From Eublepharis macularius (lineage: Eukaryota > Chordata > Lepidosauria > Squamata > Eublepharidae): a stretch of 64,000 bases of DNA. How positions within the stretch are numbered: the stretch's first letter is position 1; every line of letters starts with the position of its first letter. The stretch is taken from the NCBI RefSeq assembly GCF_028583425.1, contig NC_072791.1, positions 12,977,868 through 13,041,867 of the forward strand. Direction: 5' to 3'. Both the position numbers and the translations under genes were made by a program. Shown here piece after piece: positions 45,540 to 57,413 of the stretch. The notes under the pieces were generated by a model. It had not been told where the DNA came from. It searched no databases and worked only from the letters and a program-made list of their open reading frames with translations.

Positions 45540-46170
45540 GAGATATTGGTCCAGTATATCACATATCGCAGCCTTAGCCCAGCATGCCTACGGGACCGCC
45601 TCCCTCCCTATGTCCCTTCACGACAGCTTCGCTCATCTGAACAAGATCTCTTGCAGGTGCCAGCCTGCACATGGGCGAAATCAACAGCAGCCCGTACATG
45701 GGCTTTCTCTGTGGTGGCCCCTACCGTGTGGAATGGCTTGCCTGAGGAGGTCAGGAGAGCCAAAAGCGAACTATTCAAAAAGGCTTTTTACTCAAATGGG
45801 AGGGCTATATTGTAATGAGGGGGTCTCAGATGCTTCGCTAATGAGTTAGGAATGATAGACTTCACCACTATGTTGCCTTGCATATTATCTGTTGCTTTGA
45901 ATATGTACTCCTATATACTACCTGTGTGTCATGTTGTCTAATGTCAGTCCTTGAACTGATTATGTTCTGTTTCAGCAGTTCTTCAACTCTGTATTGGATC
46001 CTTGCTAATGCTATGTCTTTGTAAACTCCTATGATATTGTTTATGGAAATATGCTTGACACTGTATGGAAATGTCCTTGATATTGATTGTACTAATCTCA
46101 CACTATGTAATCCTCCTTGAGTCTCAGTGAGAAAGGCAGACTATAAATGACGTAAATGACAGAAACAATC
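45540..46170 (+). mobile_element. L2-type LINE 3' fragment with RT C-terminus, group A
   Basis: The plus-strand frame to 45815 reads LRDRLPPYVPSRQLRSSEQD, then TWAFSVVAPTVWNGLPEEVR and ELFKKAFYSNGRA. The 3' UTR runs to 'GAGAAAGGCAGACTATAAAT' near 46150. The L2-clade C-terminus is nearly identical to the 24.1- and 58.5-kb copies. Confidence 0.82.
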
Positions 46171-46386
46171 AAACACAGACAACTTAGGCTGGACAGGGTG
46201 CTTAACTGTACATTTGCCCACTTCAGATTCACTACGTTGCCATTGATGGCTGTCCAGTTTTCACCCAACTAATCTCTAGAGGCTCTTGGAGCATGTACTA
46301 CTCAAGGACTTGAGCTGGGCTGAAAGGTCCCTAGGAAGGATCAGCAGCAAATGATAGGGAACTTGCTCAGGCAGGAGAGAAGAGCC

Positions 46387-46475
46387 AGAGTCCAGTAGCA
46401 CCTATAAGACTAATAAAATTTGTGGCAGGGTATGAGCATTCGTGAACCACAGCCCACTTCTTCAGATACTAGATA
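46387..46475 (-). repeat. Penelope-like terminal fragment
   Basis: The minus strand has CTGAAGAAGTGGGCTGTGG, TTCACGAATGCTCATAC and 'AGGTGCTACTGGACTC'. It is a diverged version of the Penelope end with a recognisable stem where the hammerhead helix would be. Confidence 0.6.
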
Positions 46476-46589
46476 CTTGCTCAGGCAGGGTTCAAGGTGA
46501 GGCTCCCTTGACCTTAGCAACAGTGTTTTGCCATGATCAGAAAGAATAGTCAGTTCAAAAGAAAACACACTGGTTAAATGGTTCCACTG

Positions 46590-46757
46590 CAAATCAGCAC
46601 TACTACCATGAGCCCAGTAGGGGCCTTGAGTAAGCCACTCCTCCCAGCCTCAGCTTCCCAGCTGTATTGTGGGAATGATAATAACGCTAACTTGTTCAGC
46701 GCTCTGGGTGAGGCAGTAATCTGTCTAGAAGAGCGGTATATAAACACAGTTGTTGTA
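46590..46757 (+). mobile_element. Old tRNA-derived SINE remnant
   Basis: 'GTAAGCCACTCCTCCCAGCC', 'GTGGGAATGATAATAACGCT' and 'AGAGCGGTATATAAACACAG' resemble the body and tail of an old SINE. Confidence 0.5.
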
Positions 46758-46796
46758 ATTCATTCATTCATTCATTCATTCATTCATTCATTCATT
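46758..46796 (+). repeat. (ATTC)n microsatellite
   Basis: About ten perfect tetranucleotide units directly after a SINE tail. Confidence 0.95.
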
Positions 46797-46842
46797 GTTC
46801 TTTTTCCAAACGAGCTGCACAGGGAAGCAGGTCTTTGACTGG

Positions 46843-46981
46843 AGGGACCTCAGCTCAGCAGTAGAGCTCCTTTGCATGCACACGGTTCCAAACTCAGTCC
46901 CTGGAATGTCTAGATAATGGATACCAGAGAGCAGGTGTTGGGAAAGAACTTTCCCTCCTTGGAGCACCACTACCACTTGGT
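46843..46981 (+). mobile_element. tRNA-derived SINE, family B (diverged)
   Basis: 'CAGCTCAGCAGTAGAGCTCC', 'TTTGCATGCACACGGTTCC' and 'TCAGTCCCTGGAATGTCTAG'. Confidence 0.7.
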
Positions 46982-47308
46982 GAAGACAGCATTTATTTAT
47001 TTATGTGGAGTCAGATGTACAAATAATCAGACTTGGTTTTTGGCAGTCTCATATATTCAGTATTGAAGTGGGGCCTACCCATCGGATGGTAAGGCTGAAC
47101 ATTTACCCATATGGGATTCCTTCCAAATATTAAGATAGGTATCGTGTGCACTGATGGAGTTCAGAGCACCCTGGGATTGCAATTTTTTAAAAAAATTCTT
47201 TATTATATAAGCATAAATCAATACAATAGATACACATCCATGAATACATTAAAAAGTTAATCATCAACCAAGCGTACAGTAGTAATTACTGCTACTAATA
47301 TCTAGATT

Positions 47309-47537
47309 ATCTAGATGAGAAGACACAATTCTCTGGAAAAGTCAATAATGCTTGGAAAAGTGGAAGGCAGCAGGAAAAGAGGAAGGCCTAAAACGAGGTG
47401 GCTTGGCTCAATAAAAGAAGCCACGTCCTCCGGTTTGCAGGATCTGAGCAAGTCTGTTAATGATAGGACGTTTTGGAGGTCTTTCATTCATAGGGTCGGC
47501 ATAGGTCAGAGGCAACTTGACGGCACATAACACACAC
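47309..47537 (+). mobile_element. RTE/BovB LINE, 5'-truncated insertion with perfect target duplication
   Basis: The frame includes SLEKSIMLGKVEGSRKRGRP and KTRWLGSIKEA, then DRTFWRSFIHRV, matching the BovB ORF2 C-terminus (LEK-IMLGKIEG-R-RGRP, W-D-I). The 3' end 'CAACTTGACGGCACATAAC' is BovB-like. A perfect 12-bp duplication AATATCTAGATT flanks it (47297-47308, 47538-47549). Young compared with most LINE pieces here. Confidence 0.88.
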
Positions 47538-47639
47538 AATATCTAGATTTACACTAACCCTTAATCACAAATTTCCGTTTCGGCATCACATAATGTTGGA
47601 ATGGATTATAGGTGGGAGGGGATTATGGAGATTACGAAG

Positions 47640-47824
47640 AGAGGCTGTGGCTCAGTGGCAGAGCATCTGCTTGGCACGCAGAAGGCCCCAGGTTCAATCC
47701 TTGACATCTCCAATTAAAAGAATCTGGTAGTGGGTGAAGTGAAAGACCTTTGCCTGAGACCCTGGAGAGCCGCCGCTAGTCTGAGTAGAGGGTACTGATC
47801 TTGAAGGATCAAGGGTCTAATTCT
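47640..47824 (+). mobile_element. tRNA-derived SINE, family B
   Basis: Full-length: 'GGCTGTGGCTCAGTGGCAGA', 'CCCAGGTTCAATCCTTG', 'GACCCTGGAGAGCCGCCGC' and an 'AAGGGTCTAATTC' end. Confidence 0.88.
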
Positions 47825-47916
47825 TCCTCATCGTGCCACAAGTTGTTCCACGTTAGCGTTGGCATTGCAGTGCAGCTCACCGAGCAAGGAGGAGGGGTGT
47901 CATCTGTTGGACTGTT

Positions 47917-47978
47917 AAAGCCAGTTTTTTGTTTGTCAGTTTTGTCCAAAGCCAGTTTTTTGTTTGTCAGTTTTGTCC
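47917..47978 (+). repeat. Perfect tandem duplication, 2 x 31 bp
   Basis: Unit AAAGCCAGTTTTTTGTTTGT plus 11 further bases, repeated once without change. Confidence 0.9.
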
Positions 47979-50060
47979 GTGGTTGAATCTTTGACTGAGC
48001 TCTGTTTTTCAACAGCTAACCACAGGCTTGTACCAAGTCTTATAGTCTTTTTATCTTAGGAAGAGAGAGTGGCGGCTTCTGCAAATTCTCTCCATACACT
48101 CTAGTCCTTCATTTCCCCCTCTCTGTGGTTGCTAAGAATCAACTGACTGCAGGGAAGAAAGGCCCAGTGGGGAGTAGCGGTGGGTAAACAGAAAGGTCCC
48201 CGCTCTGTGCACAGATTTCATTGGATACAAGCCGCAATGTCTACAGCAGGGTCCTCAACAAGGTGCCCGTGGATGCCGTGGCACCCGCCAACACCTTTCC
48301 CGGCAGCTTTACATGTTCATGTGTTTCTGCAAAACTGCAGCAAACATCCCCGGCAATGTGTTATTCTTTTACCTAATATTATTGTTTGTCTCTTTCCAAT
48401 TCGATTCAGTGGAAATGCATTAGTGTTGTCTTTGTTTGGTAGCGGGAATTTATTGTTGTGCTCGTAGTCCCGAGACTACCTCAGCCGTGTCACCATTTTC
48501 ACTTGGGTGACACACTTAAGGCCGGAAGTGCACACTCCACCCAGTCTGGGGTAAAGCGGGGGCTGTTGGGAACGCTGCGCCGAAGCTCCCCCAAGATCCT
48601 GGACCTTGTAGGAAGGTGGGGGTCTAGACCCCGGAGTATGCTTCTGGTTTGTAGCAGGCTTTTATTTTAAGAGCAGCATTTAAATATTATGTTAAACTGC
48701 ATTCTTGACTGGGCGAAGGGAATATTCACAATTCACACATCTGAGTAACTTGAGCTGCCTTCAGACAAACAAAATTGTTCCCCCCCCCCCCGTTGGGTGT
48801 TTTCAGAAGCACGCCAAAAGCAATCCCTCTAATCTTTAAAGTGCCTTCTTTGTTTTCCCTTCCCAAACAGAAGGCTAAAACCCTCTGTAGGCTAATAGGA
48901 ATGTGAGTTTAATATTAAAGTGTGGGAGTGGCGGTGGTGGGAGGAGGAGAAGAACCCCTTTCTTGTGTCTGTTGAGCACAGCTCGTCTCAGGTTCCACTT
49001 GGGAAAATGCCGCACAAGGAACGGCATTGTGAAGTAGCACGGGGCACCCTCTAGGGAGGCCAGAAGCCCAGCAGGGACTCACTAGGTGTGGGGGACTTGG
49101 CTTTCCTTTCTCACCGTGGAAGCCTGAGAACAGAGAGGATTCGCTGTTGGAGGGGATGCGATTCAGGCCTCCAGCTTAGATGGCTGGAGCAAAGGATTAG
49201 ATAAATTCACCCAGGATCGGTTTATTGGCAGCTGTTAGTGCCACGGGGCTGCCGTGGCAGGAGCCTACTCCCACGTTCTTGATGCTGGAGGCCAATAGGA
49301 AGAGGAAGGCTGTTGCCTTGACTCCTTTCCTGTAGGTTCTTGGACTCTTTGGCTGATCCAATAAGGAACCTGTTGAAATTTTGTGTCTCCCCTGCAGCGG
49401 CATCATGCCCCGTTTGGTCTCTTCCTACATTACGTTGCACTGACTGCCAGTCTCTTTCTCGGCCTAATGCAGAATGCCCCTTGAAAGGCTTTGGACTGGG
49501 GGACTTGGAGGACTCTCTCTACCTGTAGGAACCTGCTCTTGTTTTGCGATGGGCCTTTGGTACCCTGCTCCACAGGGTAGCATTAGCTGCAGTAAGGTTG
49601 GCTGCAGTAAGGTTGGCAGAGAGGTGGATGAGGGCTTGTTCAAAGCTGATGTCCTGTCCCTGCTTCGACCGTGGGGGTCTTTTGATCAAGAGGCTTATCA
49701 GAACCCCACTATCTCGGCCCTCTAGAATTTTAGGAAGTTTTTATCCTGGAAAGATTTTAGTGCTTCTTTCCCCCGGCTGGAATGTTTTGATCTTTTAATC
49801 TGTAATGTTTGGGTCTCCCTTCCTCCGTGATTTTGTTGACTGCTTTTCCTGGTTTTTCATTGAATAGCTGTAGTTGCTGATTTAGTTCCAAGTCAAGTTG
49901 CTGCTGGCTGCTCTTTTGCATTCCTCCTTTAGAGATGGCAACTTTTAAATCCATGTTGTTGTTGTTTTTAAAAAACCCTTTCTTCTTGATGTTGGTCACA
50001 TTGGGTTTTACTTATGTTAAAACAGGTACACTATATACTAGTTAAATAAAAATAAATAAA
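47979..50060. other. Unassigned intronic sequence
   Basis: A possible hAT-like left end CAGGGTCCTCAACAAGGTGC lies at about 48246 with no matched right end. A C-run lies at 48780-48791 and a short direct duplication (GGCTGCAGTAAGGTTGG-type) at about 49590-49618. No gene recognised. Confidence 0.45.
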
Positions 50061-50250
50061 AGGGCTGTGGCTCAGTGGTAGAGCATCTGCTTGGACTTCG
50101 GAAAGTCTCAGGTTCAATCCCCAGCAGCTCCATTTAAAAGGACCAGGCGGTAGGTGATGTGGAAGAACGCTCCCTAAAGACCTGGAGAGCCCCCTGCCAG
50201 TCTGAGTGGGCAATACTGACCTTGATGGACCGATGGTCTGATTCAATATA
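50061..50250 (+). mobile_element. tRNA-derived SINE, family B
   Basis: 'GGGCTGTGGCTCAGTGGTAG', 'CAGGTTCAATCCCCAGC' and the 3' end 'GGTCTGATTCAATATAATGC'. A hAT element inserted at its 3' edge. Confidence 0.88.
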
Positions 50251-50258
50251 ATGCTGAG

Positions 50259-50518
50259 CAGGGCTTTTTTTCTGGGAAAAGAGGTGGTGGAACTCAGTGG
50301 GTTGCCCTCGGAGAAAATGGTCACATGGCTGGTGGCCCCGCCCCCTGATCTCCAGACAGAGGGGAGTTTAGATTGCCCTCCATGCCGCTCAGCGGCGCGG
50401 ATGGAAATCTAAGCTCCCCTCTGTCTGGAGATCAGGGGGCGGGGCCACCAGCCATGTGACCATTTTCAAGAGGTTCTGGAACTCCGTTCCCCCGCGTTCC
50501 TGCTGAAAAAAAGCCCTG
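50259..50518. mobile_element. 260-bp palindromic hAT element, copy 2
   Basis: Same length, ends and central palindrome as 43054-43313. A perfect 8-bp duplication ATGCTGAG flanks it (50251-50258, 50519-50526). Differences from copy 1 are scattered substitutions. Confidence 0.93.
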
Positions 50519-50523
50519 ATGCT

Positions 50524-50779
50524 GAGCCAGTTTGGTGTAGTGGTTAAGAGTGTGGGACTCGAATCTGGAGAACCAGCTTTGATTCCCCACTCCTCCGCTT
50601 GAAACCAGCTGGGTGACCTTGGGTCAGTCAGAGCTCTCTCAGAGCTCTCTCAGCCTCACCCACCTCAGAGGGTGTTTGTTGTTATGGGGATAATAATAGC
50701 ATACTTTGTAAACCACTCTGAGCAGGTGTTAAGTCATCCTGAAGGGTGGTATATAAATCGAATGTTGTTGTTGTTATTA
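50524..50779 (+). mobile_element. tRNA-derived SINE, family A
   Basis: 'GAGCCAGTTTGGTGTAGTGG' head, GATTCCCC B box, 'GTGGTATATAAATCGAATG' tail with TTGTT units. Adjacent to the hAT duplication. Confidence 0.88.
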
Positions 50780-52601
50780 GTATATTGCTTCATGCATTCA
50801 TATAAGTGTTTTCAAAATCTAGATTGGGAGTCAGTGATCGAAGGCCTTGGGCCCAGCTCAGCTTCCTAAAGGTGAATAGATGAGGAGATAATGTCACCTG
50901 TGGCAACAGAACATGGGAGCAATTCGCTGGAGAAGATGGGAGGACAAAGTGCCAGCCCTCTCTTCCTTTTTAATAGTAGCCCATTGAGAAAGTTAGGTGT
51001 AGACGACAGATCCAGGTGGAAGAACCACATCATTCCCTTCACTCAGTGGGGCTCCCACCTTACTGGAGTGGCTGGGAAGAAGCTATGAGAAATGGCTTCC
51101 GCCACTGTAGGGTCACCTGGATCAGATATAACCATCCCACCCAACAAAAGAGGCGGAAGGGCTTGCTTAGGACCAGTGCTTAGATCTTGGCCCTGTTTTT
51201 TAAATTCATGGTGACTTATGGAAAGGAAACGTGTGCCTCTGGGCATGTGCAAAATGCCTTTACCCTACAAATGGCACCCCTCAATCTGGGATAAGGAAGA
51301 GTGTATGAGAGGGGAGGGTAACAGGCTGCCTTGAGAGCATCCGTCTCTCTTAAGCACAAGATGGGGGGAGAGATGGTTTCTGCTAGCAGAGATGGGATGC
51401 ATAGGGGCTTTATGACATGGGACCCCCCCTCCCGATTCTGCAGTAAATCTGACCTTGGCAGCAAGCCGTGTTCTTGCCTGTTCTGTCAACTTAGCATCTT
51501 CACAAAAATAACCGAGTGAGAAAGATTGCCCATGTCTGCATATTCTGGTTATTATGTGCAACAAAACAGACTTTTGGAAAACTGCAATTAATCTCCCTCT
51601 CTCAAAAAAAAAAAAAACCCACCCCAGACCTTTTTGCACCTTCATGGCCTTGATGGGTCTCCTGAACTGACATCTCCCCCATAAAGCGGACCTCTGATAC
51701 GCTCTTTATGGAAACATTGTGCCGTCATAAAGGGAAAGGTGCGACTGTCTGGGCAGTCTCCCTGGTGGTCCTGTGTTCTCCAGCCAGCCTTGCAGCTGCT
51801 TTGGGTTTCTCGAGACAGCATATTAAAGGGCGGTGGGGTGGGCTGCAAGTTTATGCTTGCGCTGCCAAGCCGAGAGATGGAATGACTCAACCTTCCCGGG
51901 AGCAAGTTGGACCGAGCTGGGATGAATCAAAACAGCCCTTTCTAATTTTGGTGGTTTGCAGTGAAAGCTGCTTCTCGTTTGTGATGATCTTTTGAGGACG
52001 AATGCAGTCACTTGTCCATTTAGCGCAGGGTAGCACCTTATTGTAACTGGCTTTCTGGGGACCCAGGCATTTCGCTGGGATTTCCTGTTTAGCCTCCTGC
52101 TCCCAAGGTGCCCCTTCTTGGAGTGGGCCCTGTGGATCTGTTCCACCAATGGTGGCTCTTTCCTCTAGTGGCAATGGGATCACTATCCATTAGCATGAAT
52201 AGAAACATGGCCAGGGCACAGTCCTACTCGACCTTTATGCATCTCAGTTGCTGAGTCCCAGATACAGCCAAGATAGTCGGGGGGGGAATAGGCTAGCAAA
52301 GTACATAATCAGCCCAATTCTTATGCCAAAGCCATTCTTGGCATTGAGGGGCGGGGGGAGGGCACTAAAGACTCCTTTGCCCAGGCCTCAACTTGCATGA
52401 GGACACATTGGTGTGGAGAAACAATTTTGCTGGCCCAGTTCAAAGTATGCCCCTGCTAACCAGGGCTAGTGTGAAACTCTGTACATGTGCAGGGTTTTAT
52501 AGCCATTGTAATTTTGGAGCCCTGCACTTGAAGGCCCTGGGAGGGGTGCTTCCTCCCATTACAGAGGCAGTGGTGTTTGATCTTGAGAAGCTAGAAAGGG
52601 T
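50780..52601. other. Unassigned intronic sequence
   Basis: No recognised repeat except an A-run at 51605-51617. The ORFs carry no domain. Confidence 0.5.
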
Positions 52602-52609
52602 GCAGCTCC

Positions 52610-52992
52610 CAGGGCCGGTGCGCCTATTAAGGCCAGGTAGGCGGTGGCCGCAGGCGCGGGGTGCCGGAGGGAGCGCCGGAGGAGGCGCGGCGGGCGGGAG
52701 CACGCGCCACAAAGCACCAGCCTATCCCTCCCACCCCGCGCTGCTGCCGCCGCCAGCACAAGCCCCCGGCCAGGTGCAGCCACCGCGGGCAGGCATCTGC
52801 GGCAGTGCAGGCAACCGAGCGGGAGAGCTCGGAGGCCACCCGCCGCAGCAATCGGGCCGGCGGCGGCGCGCGCTCCCGTGATGACGTCATGCGCGACGTC
52901 ATCACGCAGGCCGGTGTGCGCGCGCGCTCGTGCGCGTGTGGGGGCACCCGGCCGGCCGGCCACGAGCGCGGCAGACCCTTGCGCCGCCCCTG
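52610..52992. mobile_element. CpG-rich hAT non-autonomous element, 383 bp
   Basis: The ends CAGGGCCGGTGCGCC and GGGCGGCGCAAGG (as read inward from the right) are near-inverted. A perfect 8-bp duplication GCAGCTCC flanks it (52602-52609, 52993-53000). The inside is extremely GC/CpG-rich and holds the palindrome GTGATGACGTCA/TGACGTCATCAC (around 52878-52910). No transposase. Confidence 0.9.
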
Positions 52993-53265
52993 GCAGCTCC
53001 CCCTACTCGTCTGCCAATTTGCTGCAGCTGAACCCCAGAAGATGCGTTATCTGGCCTTGTGTGCCATGCAGAGCTGTATTCACATTGACACGGGTGTCCT
53101 GTGGCCTCTTGGTTCATGAGCTCAGTTTCTGGGGATGCTGCATATGGCCAGTGGCAGGCCAGATCTGATGCCCCTCCTACCATCACTGTTCCCCTATCTC
53201 AGCTGTGGGTCTCCTTTTCTCCACCTAGGTGATGGAGATGATGCAACAACTCTTTGAGTCTCTCT

Positions 53266-53585
53266 ACACAAGATATCTTACATGGAGACACTCAGGAGAA
53301 AAACAACTATTGGTAGTCCCTGGTCCCAAGGAGGCCCACCTGGCCTCAACCAGAGCCAGGGCGTTTTTGGTCCTGGCTCCAGCCTGGTGGAACTCTGTCT
53401 ATTGACACCAGGGCCCAGCAGGATTTGTTGTTGTTTCGCTGGACCTGAAAGACAGAGATGTTCTGCCAAGCATATGGTTGAAGATGGACCTGGCCTTCTG
53501 CTGGCCAATAAAAAAGAGAAAGACTGAAAGATCTAAACCCTCCCCTAGAGTTGTCCACCATCTTCAATTTGTTCTTGATCTTGTT
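53266..53585 (+). mobile_element. L2-type LINE fragment, group B, 5' part (split)
   Basis: Plus-strand 'TTGGTAGTCCCTGGTCCCAA' and 'GCCAGGGCGTTTTTGGTCCT' correspond to the RT C-terminus of the 20.2- and 33.1-kb copies. It continues at 54317. Confidence 0.75.
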
Positions 53586-54308
53586 TAGAGATGGGCACAG
53601 ACAGAAAACAAACAAACATGATGTTCGTTGTTCATTGCCATCCATGAACAGGGACTCACGAACAACCACGAACATGGCCCTGTTCATGAACATGTTCGTG
53701 GTTGGCTGTTCATGGGGGCCAGCAGGCTCTTCTCCAGCCATCATCCAAGTCAAGATCCCTACTGCACCCGCCCAGAAACCTGACCTGAGCAGGCACCAGA
53801 AAAGGTACCAATAATAAATAATAGCTTGGCCCCAGAGCCTGACAGCAGCCCTGGAACTTGAAGGGGTAGATCCCTATCCCACCACAAAGAAAACTCAAGC
53901 TCCAATGCAATCTATCAAAATGCCAGCAGCAACTGTCTCTCTCCCTCTCCACTGTCTGCAAAGTCAGAGCTGGGAGCCCCCCTCCCCCCTTCTCTTTGCT
54001 CCCTTGTTGTAACAAATTTGGAGCTCCACACTTGAAAGGAAGACCTGCCTATCAAGCTAAATTGGGCTGAGATTGGGGTTTCCAGGGCAACAGCAGGAGT
54101 TCAGACAGAGTTCAGACAATCCCTGCCTTATTTGCCAAGGGAATTGATTGCAGGTGCCAGACTGTCTGGCTTGATGAACAGCAACGAACCAGGCTTGCAA
54201 CGACCCCGTTCATTCAGAATGGGGCCTCACAAACAGCTTGTTTGCGAACAGCAGATTGGGCTGTTCGTGGCTTTTTTTAGTTTGTATTGCTGTTCGTGCC
54301 CATCTCTA
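53586..54308. mobile_element. hAT-like element nested in an L2 LINE, 723 bp
   Basis: The ends TAGAGATGGGCAC and GTGCCCATCTCTA are perfect 13-base inverted repeats. A perfect 8-bp duplication ATCTTGTT flanks it (53578-53585, 54309-54316). Subterminal zones carry many GTTCATGAAC/GTTCGTG words, a usual transposase-binding arrangement in hAT elements. No transposase frame recognised. Confidence 0.92.
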
Positions 54309-54316
54309 ATCTTGTT

Positions 54317-54505
54317 TTTGTCTTCTCAAATAACACTTATCAGCCATCTGGTTATTAATTTATTGTACCAAAAGTCTTAAATGCTTTTAAGATGCTTTTG
54401 CTGTTTTATAATGTAAAATTTTTATACATGTTTTAAAATCGTTGTAATCCGCCCTGAGCCCATCGATGAGGAGGGCAGAATAAAAATCTAAAATAAATAA
54501 AATAA
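54317..54505 (+). mobile_element. L2-type LINE fragment, group B, 3' part
   Basis: The AT-rich UTR ends 'CCGCCCTGAGCCCATCGATG' and 'AGGGCAGAATAAAAATCTAA' with an AAATAAAATAAAT tail. Confidence 0.8.
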
Positions 54506-56222
<1,717 letters not shown>

Positions 56223-56545
56223 CCTGGGAGAAACCAGCCCTGGTGTGGCGCGAGTTGAGAGAAACCTTGGGTGAAAATGGCTGCCGTCTGCACTACGGTG
56301 AAGCTGCTGTCGTGTTCCTTTTTTTTATTGTGAAGCCAGCTGTGTTGAAGTATTAAAACTCTGTGCAAAGGAACTCCCTCTTTAAAAACACAAGTCACTT
56401 TTTTAGGGCAGTGGAGGAGAGGGGGGATCGCGTTAGCCAGTTTGCTGAAAGAAGCTAATGGAAGATGTGAATAATTCAATTTTGCGTGTTTGAGGTTTCA
56501 GGAACAGACTTGTAAAAGTTTTAAAATAAAGGCCTTTGAAAAAAA
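56223..56545 (+). other. MNAT1: MNAT1 3' untranslated region (inferred end)
   Basis: Sequence directly after the TAG stop. It contains no recognised repeat and reaches a canonical poly(A) hexamer about 300 bases downstream. The cleavage point is inferred, not seen. Confidence 0.6.
56525..56530 (+). promoter_or_regulatory. MNAT1: Poly(A) signal AATAAA of MNAT1
   Basis: Canonical AATAAA 303 bases after the MNAT1 stop codon, on the gene's strand. It is the first such hexamer after the stop. Its use is inferred. Confidence 0.6.
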
Positions 56546-57043
56546 TCGTTATTAAATTCTGCGGTTTCTACTCCAGCTTCGGGGTCCTATTGGCACAAGC
56601 ACCAAAATGCTGTTATGATTGAACTCTTTTATTGTTACTCTGCAGTAAACAGGGTCTCTTTTCCCAAAACCATCTTCTCCTAATCCCAACAATGTTTGGC
56701 TTCCTTTAGGCAGGAGACAAAAAAGGCCCAGAGGTGTGCCAACCTCTCTGTTCATCTTCCCTGTTCCAAAGAAAGAAAATTAGGATTCTGCTGGAAAACA
56801 ACTCCGTTGATGTGTGGTAACCAGTTATAGGCCAGGATCCCAACCAGTCGAATGCACAGTGGTGACGGAGATTGGGTAAATAGGAGGGGACTGCTTAAAC
56901 CCTCGTGGCTTCTCCCATTCAAATGCCCCAGGCTGAAGAAGTCCCTCTCTCTAGCTCAGTTTTGACACCAAAATAATAATTCTCAAGGGGTAGCTTGCAG
57001 TAAAAATAATTAAGAGATTTCTCCTTCTTAGGGAATAGTTTCA
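56546..57043. other. Intergenic sequence downstream of MNAT1
   Basis: No recognised feature. Confidence 0.5.
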
Positions 57044-57228
57044 GGTGGGTAACTGCGTTGATCTGCAGTAGAAAAGCAAGATTTGAAGCCAGTGGCACCT
57101 TAGAGACCAACAAGATTTCCAGGGTATAAGCTGTTGAGAGTCAAAGCTTGGAAGCTTATGCCCCCAAAATCTTGTTGGGCTTTTAAGGTGCTAGTGGACT
57201 TGAACCTTGTTCTTCCCAGAGAATGTGA
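57044..57228. repeat. Penelope-like ends in inverted arrangement
   Basis: 'GTGGGTAACTGCGTTGATCT', 'GCCAGTGGCACCTTAGAGAC' and 'CAACAAGATTTCCAGGGTAT' are followed by 'AGCTTATGCCCCCAAAATCT', 'TGTTGGGCTTTTAAGGTGCT' and AGTGGACTTGAACC, the reverse complement of the first half. Confidence 0.65.
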
Positions 57229-57317
57229 TGTAACCTCACACCAGCAAATTACAAGTTAAGCGTAAGATCAGGTTGGAACTTCATGGTCTGGAAAATCTCC
57301 TTCCAGCCCATCTTTTA

Positions 57318-57413
57318 AATTTTTTTAACATCCAGCCAGATGAAGAGTTTTGGTGAGCTTGCACAATGTTTTGTGTCAATTCAGTTGGTCCTAATAAAAG
57401 GCATTACACCAAT
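57318..57413 (+). repeat. Second Penelope-like terminal family, fragment
   Basis: 'CCAGATGAAGAGTTTTGGTG', 'GAGCTTGCACAATGTTTTGT' and 'TGTCAATTCAGTTGGTCCTA', related to 29078-29165. The GAAA of the ribozyme-like core is deleted here. Confidence 0.6.

Noticed and set aside
14832-50779. Functional tRNA genes suggested by A and B boxes
   Set aside because: The boxes lie in repeated SINE families with LINE-like tails, and cloverleaf acceptor stems are absent.
52610-52992. Possible CpG-island promoter
   Set aside because: Terminal repeats and a perfect 8-bp duplication identify it as a transposon. No gene starts there.
52393-53168. Long overlapping open frames on both strands in GC-rich DNA (including 162 and 174 codons)
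   Set aside because: They are composition artefacts of the CpG-rich hAT element at 52610-52992. Translations are low-complexity Ala/Arg/Pro with no domain.
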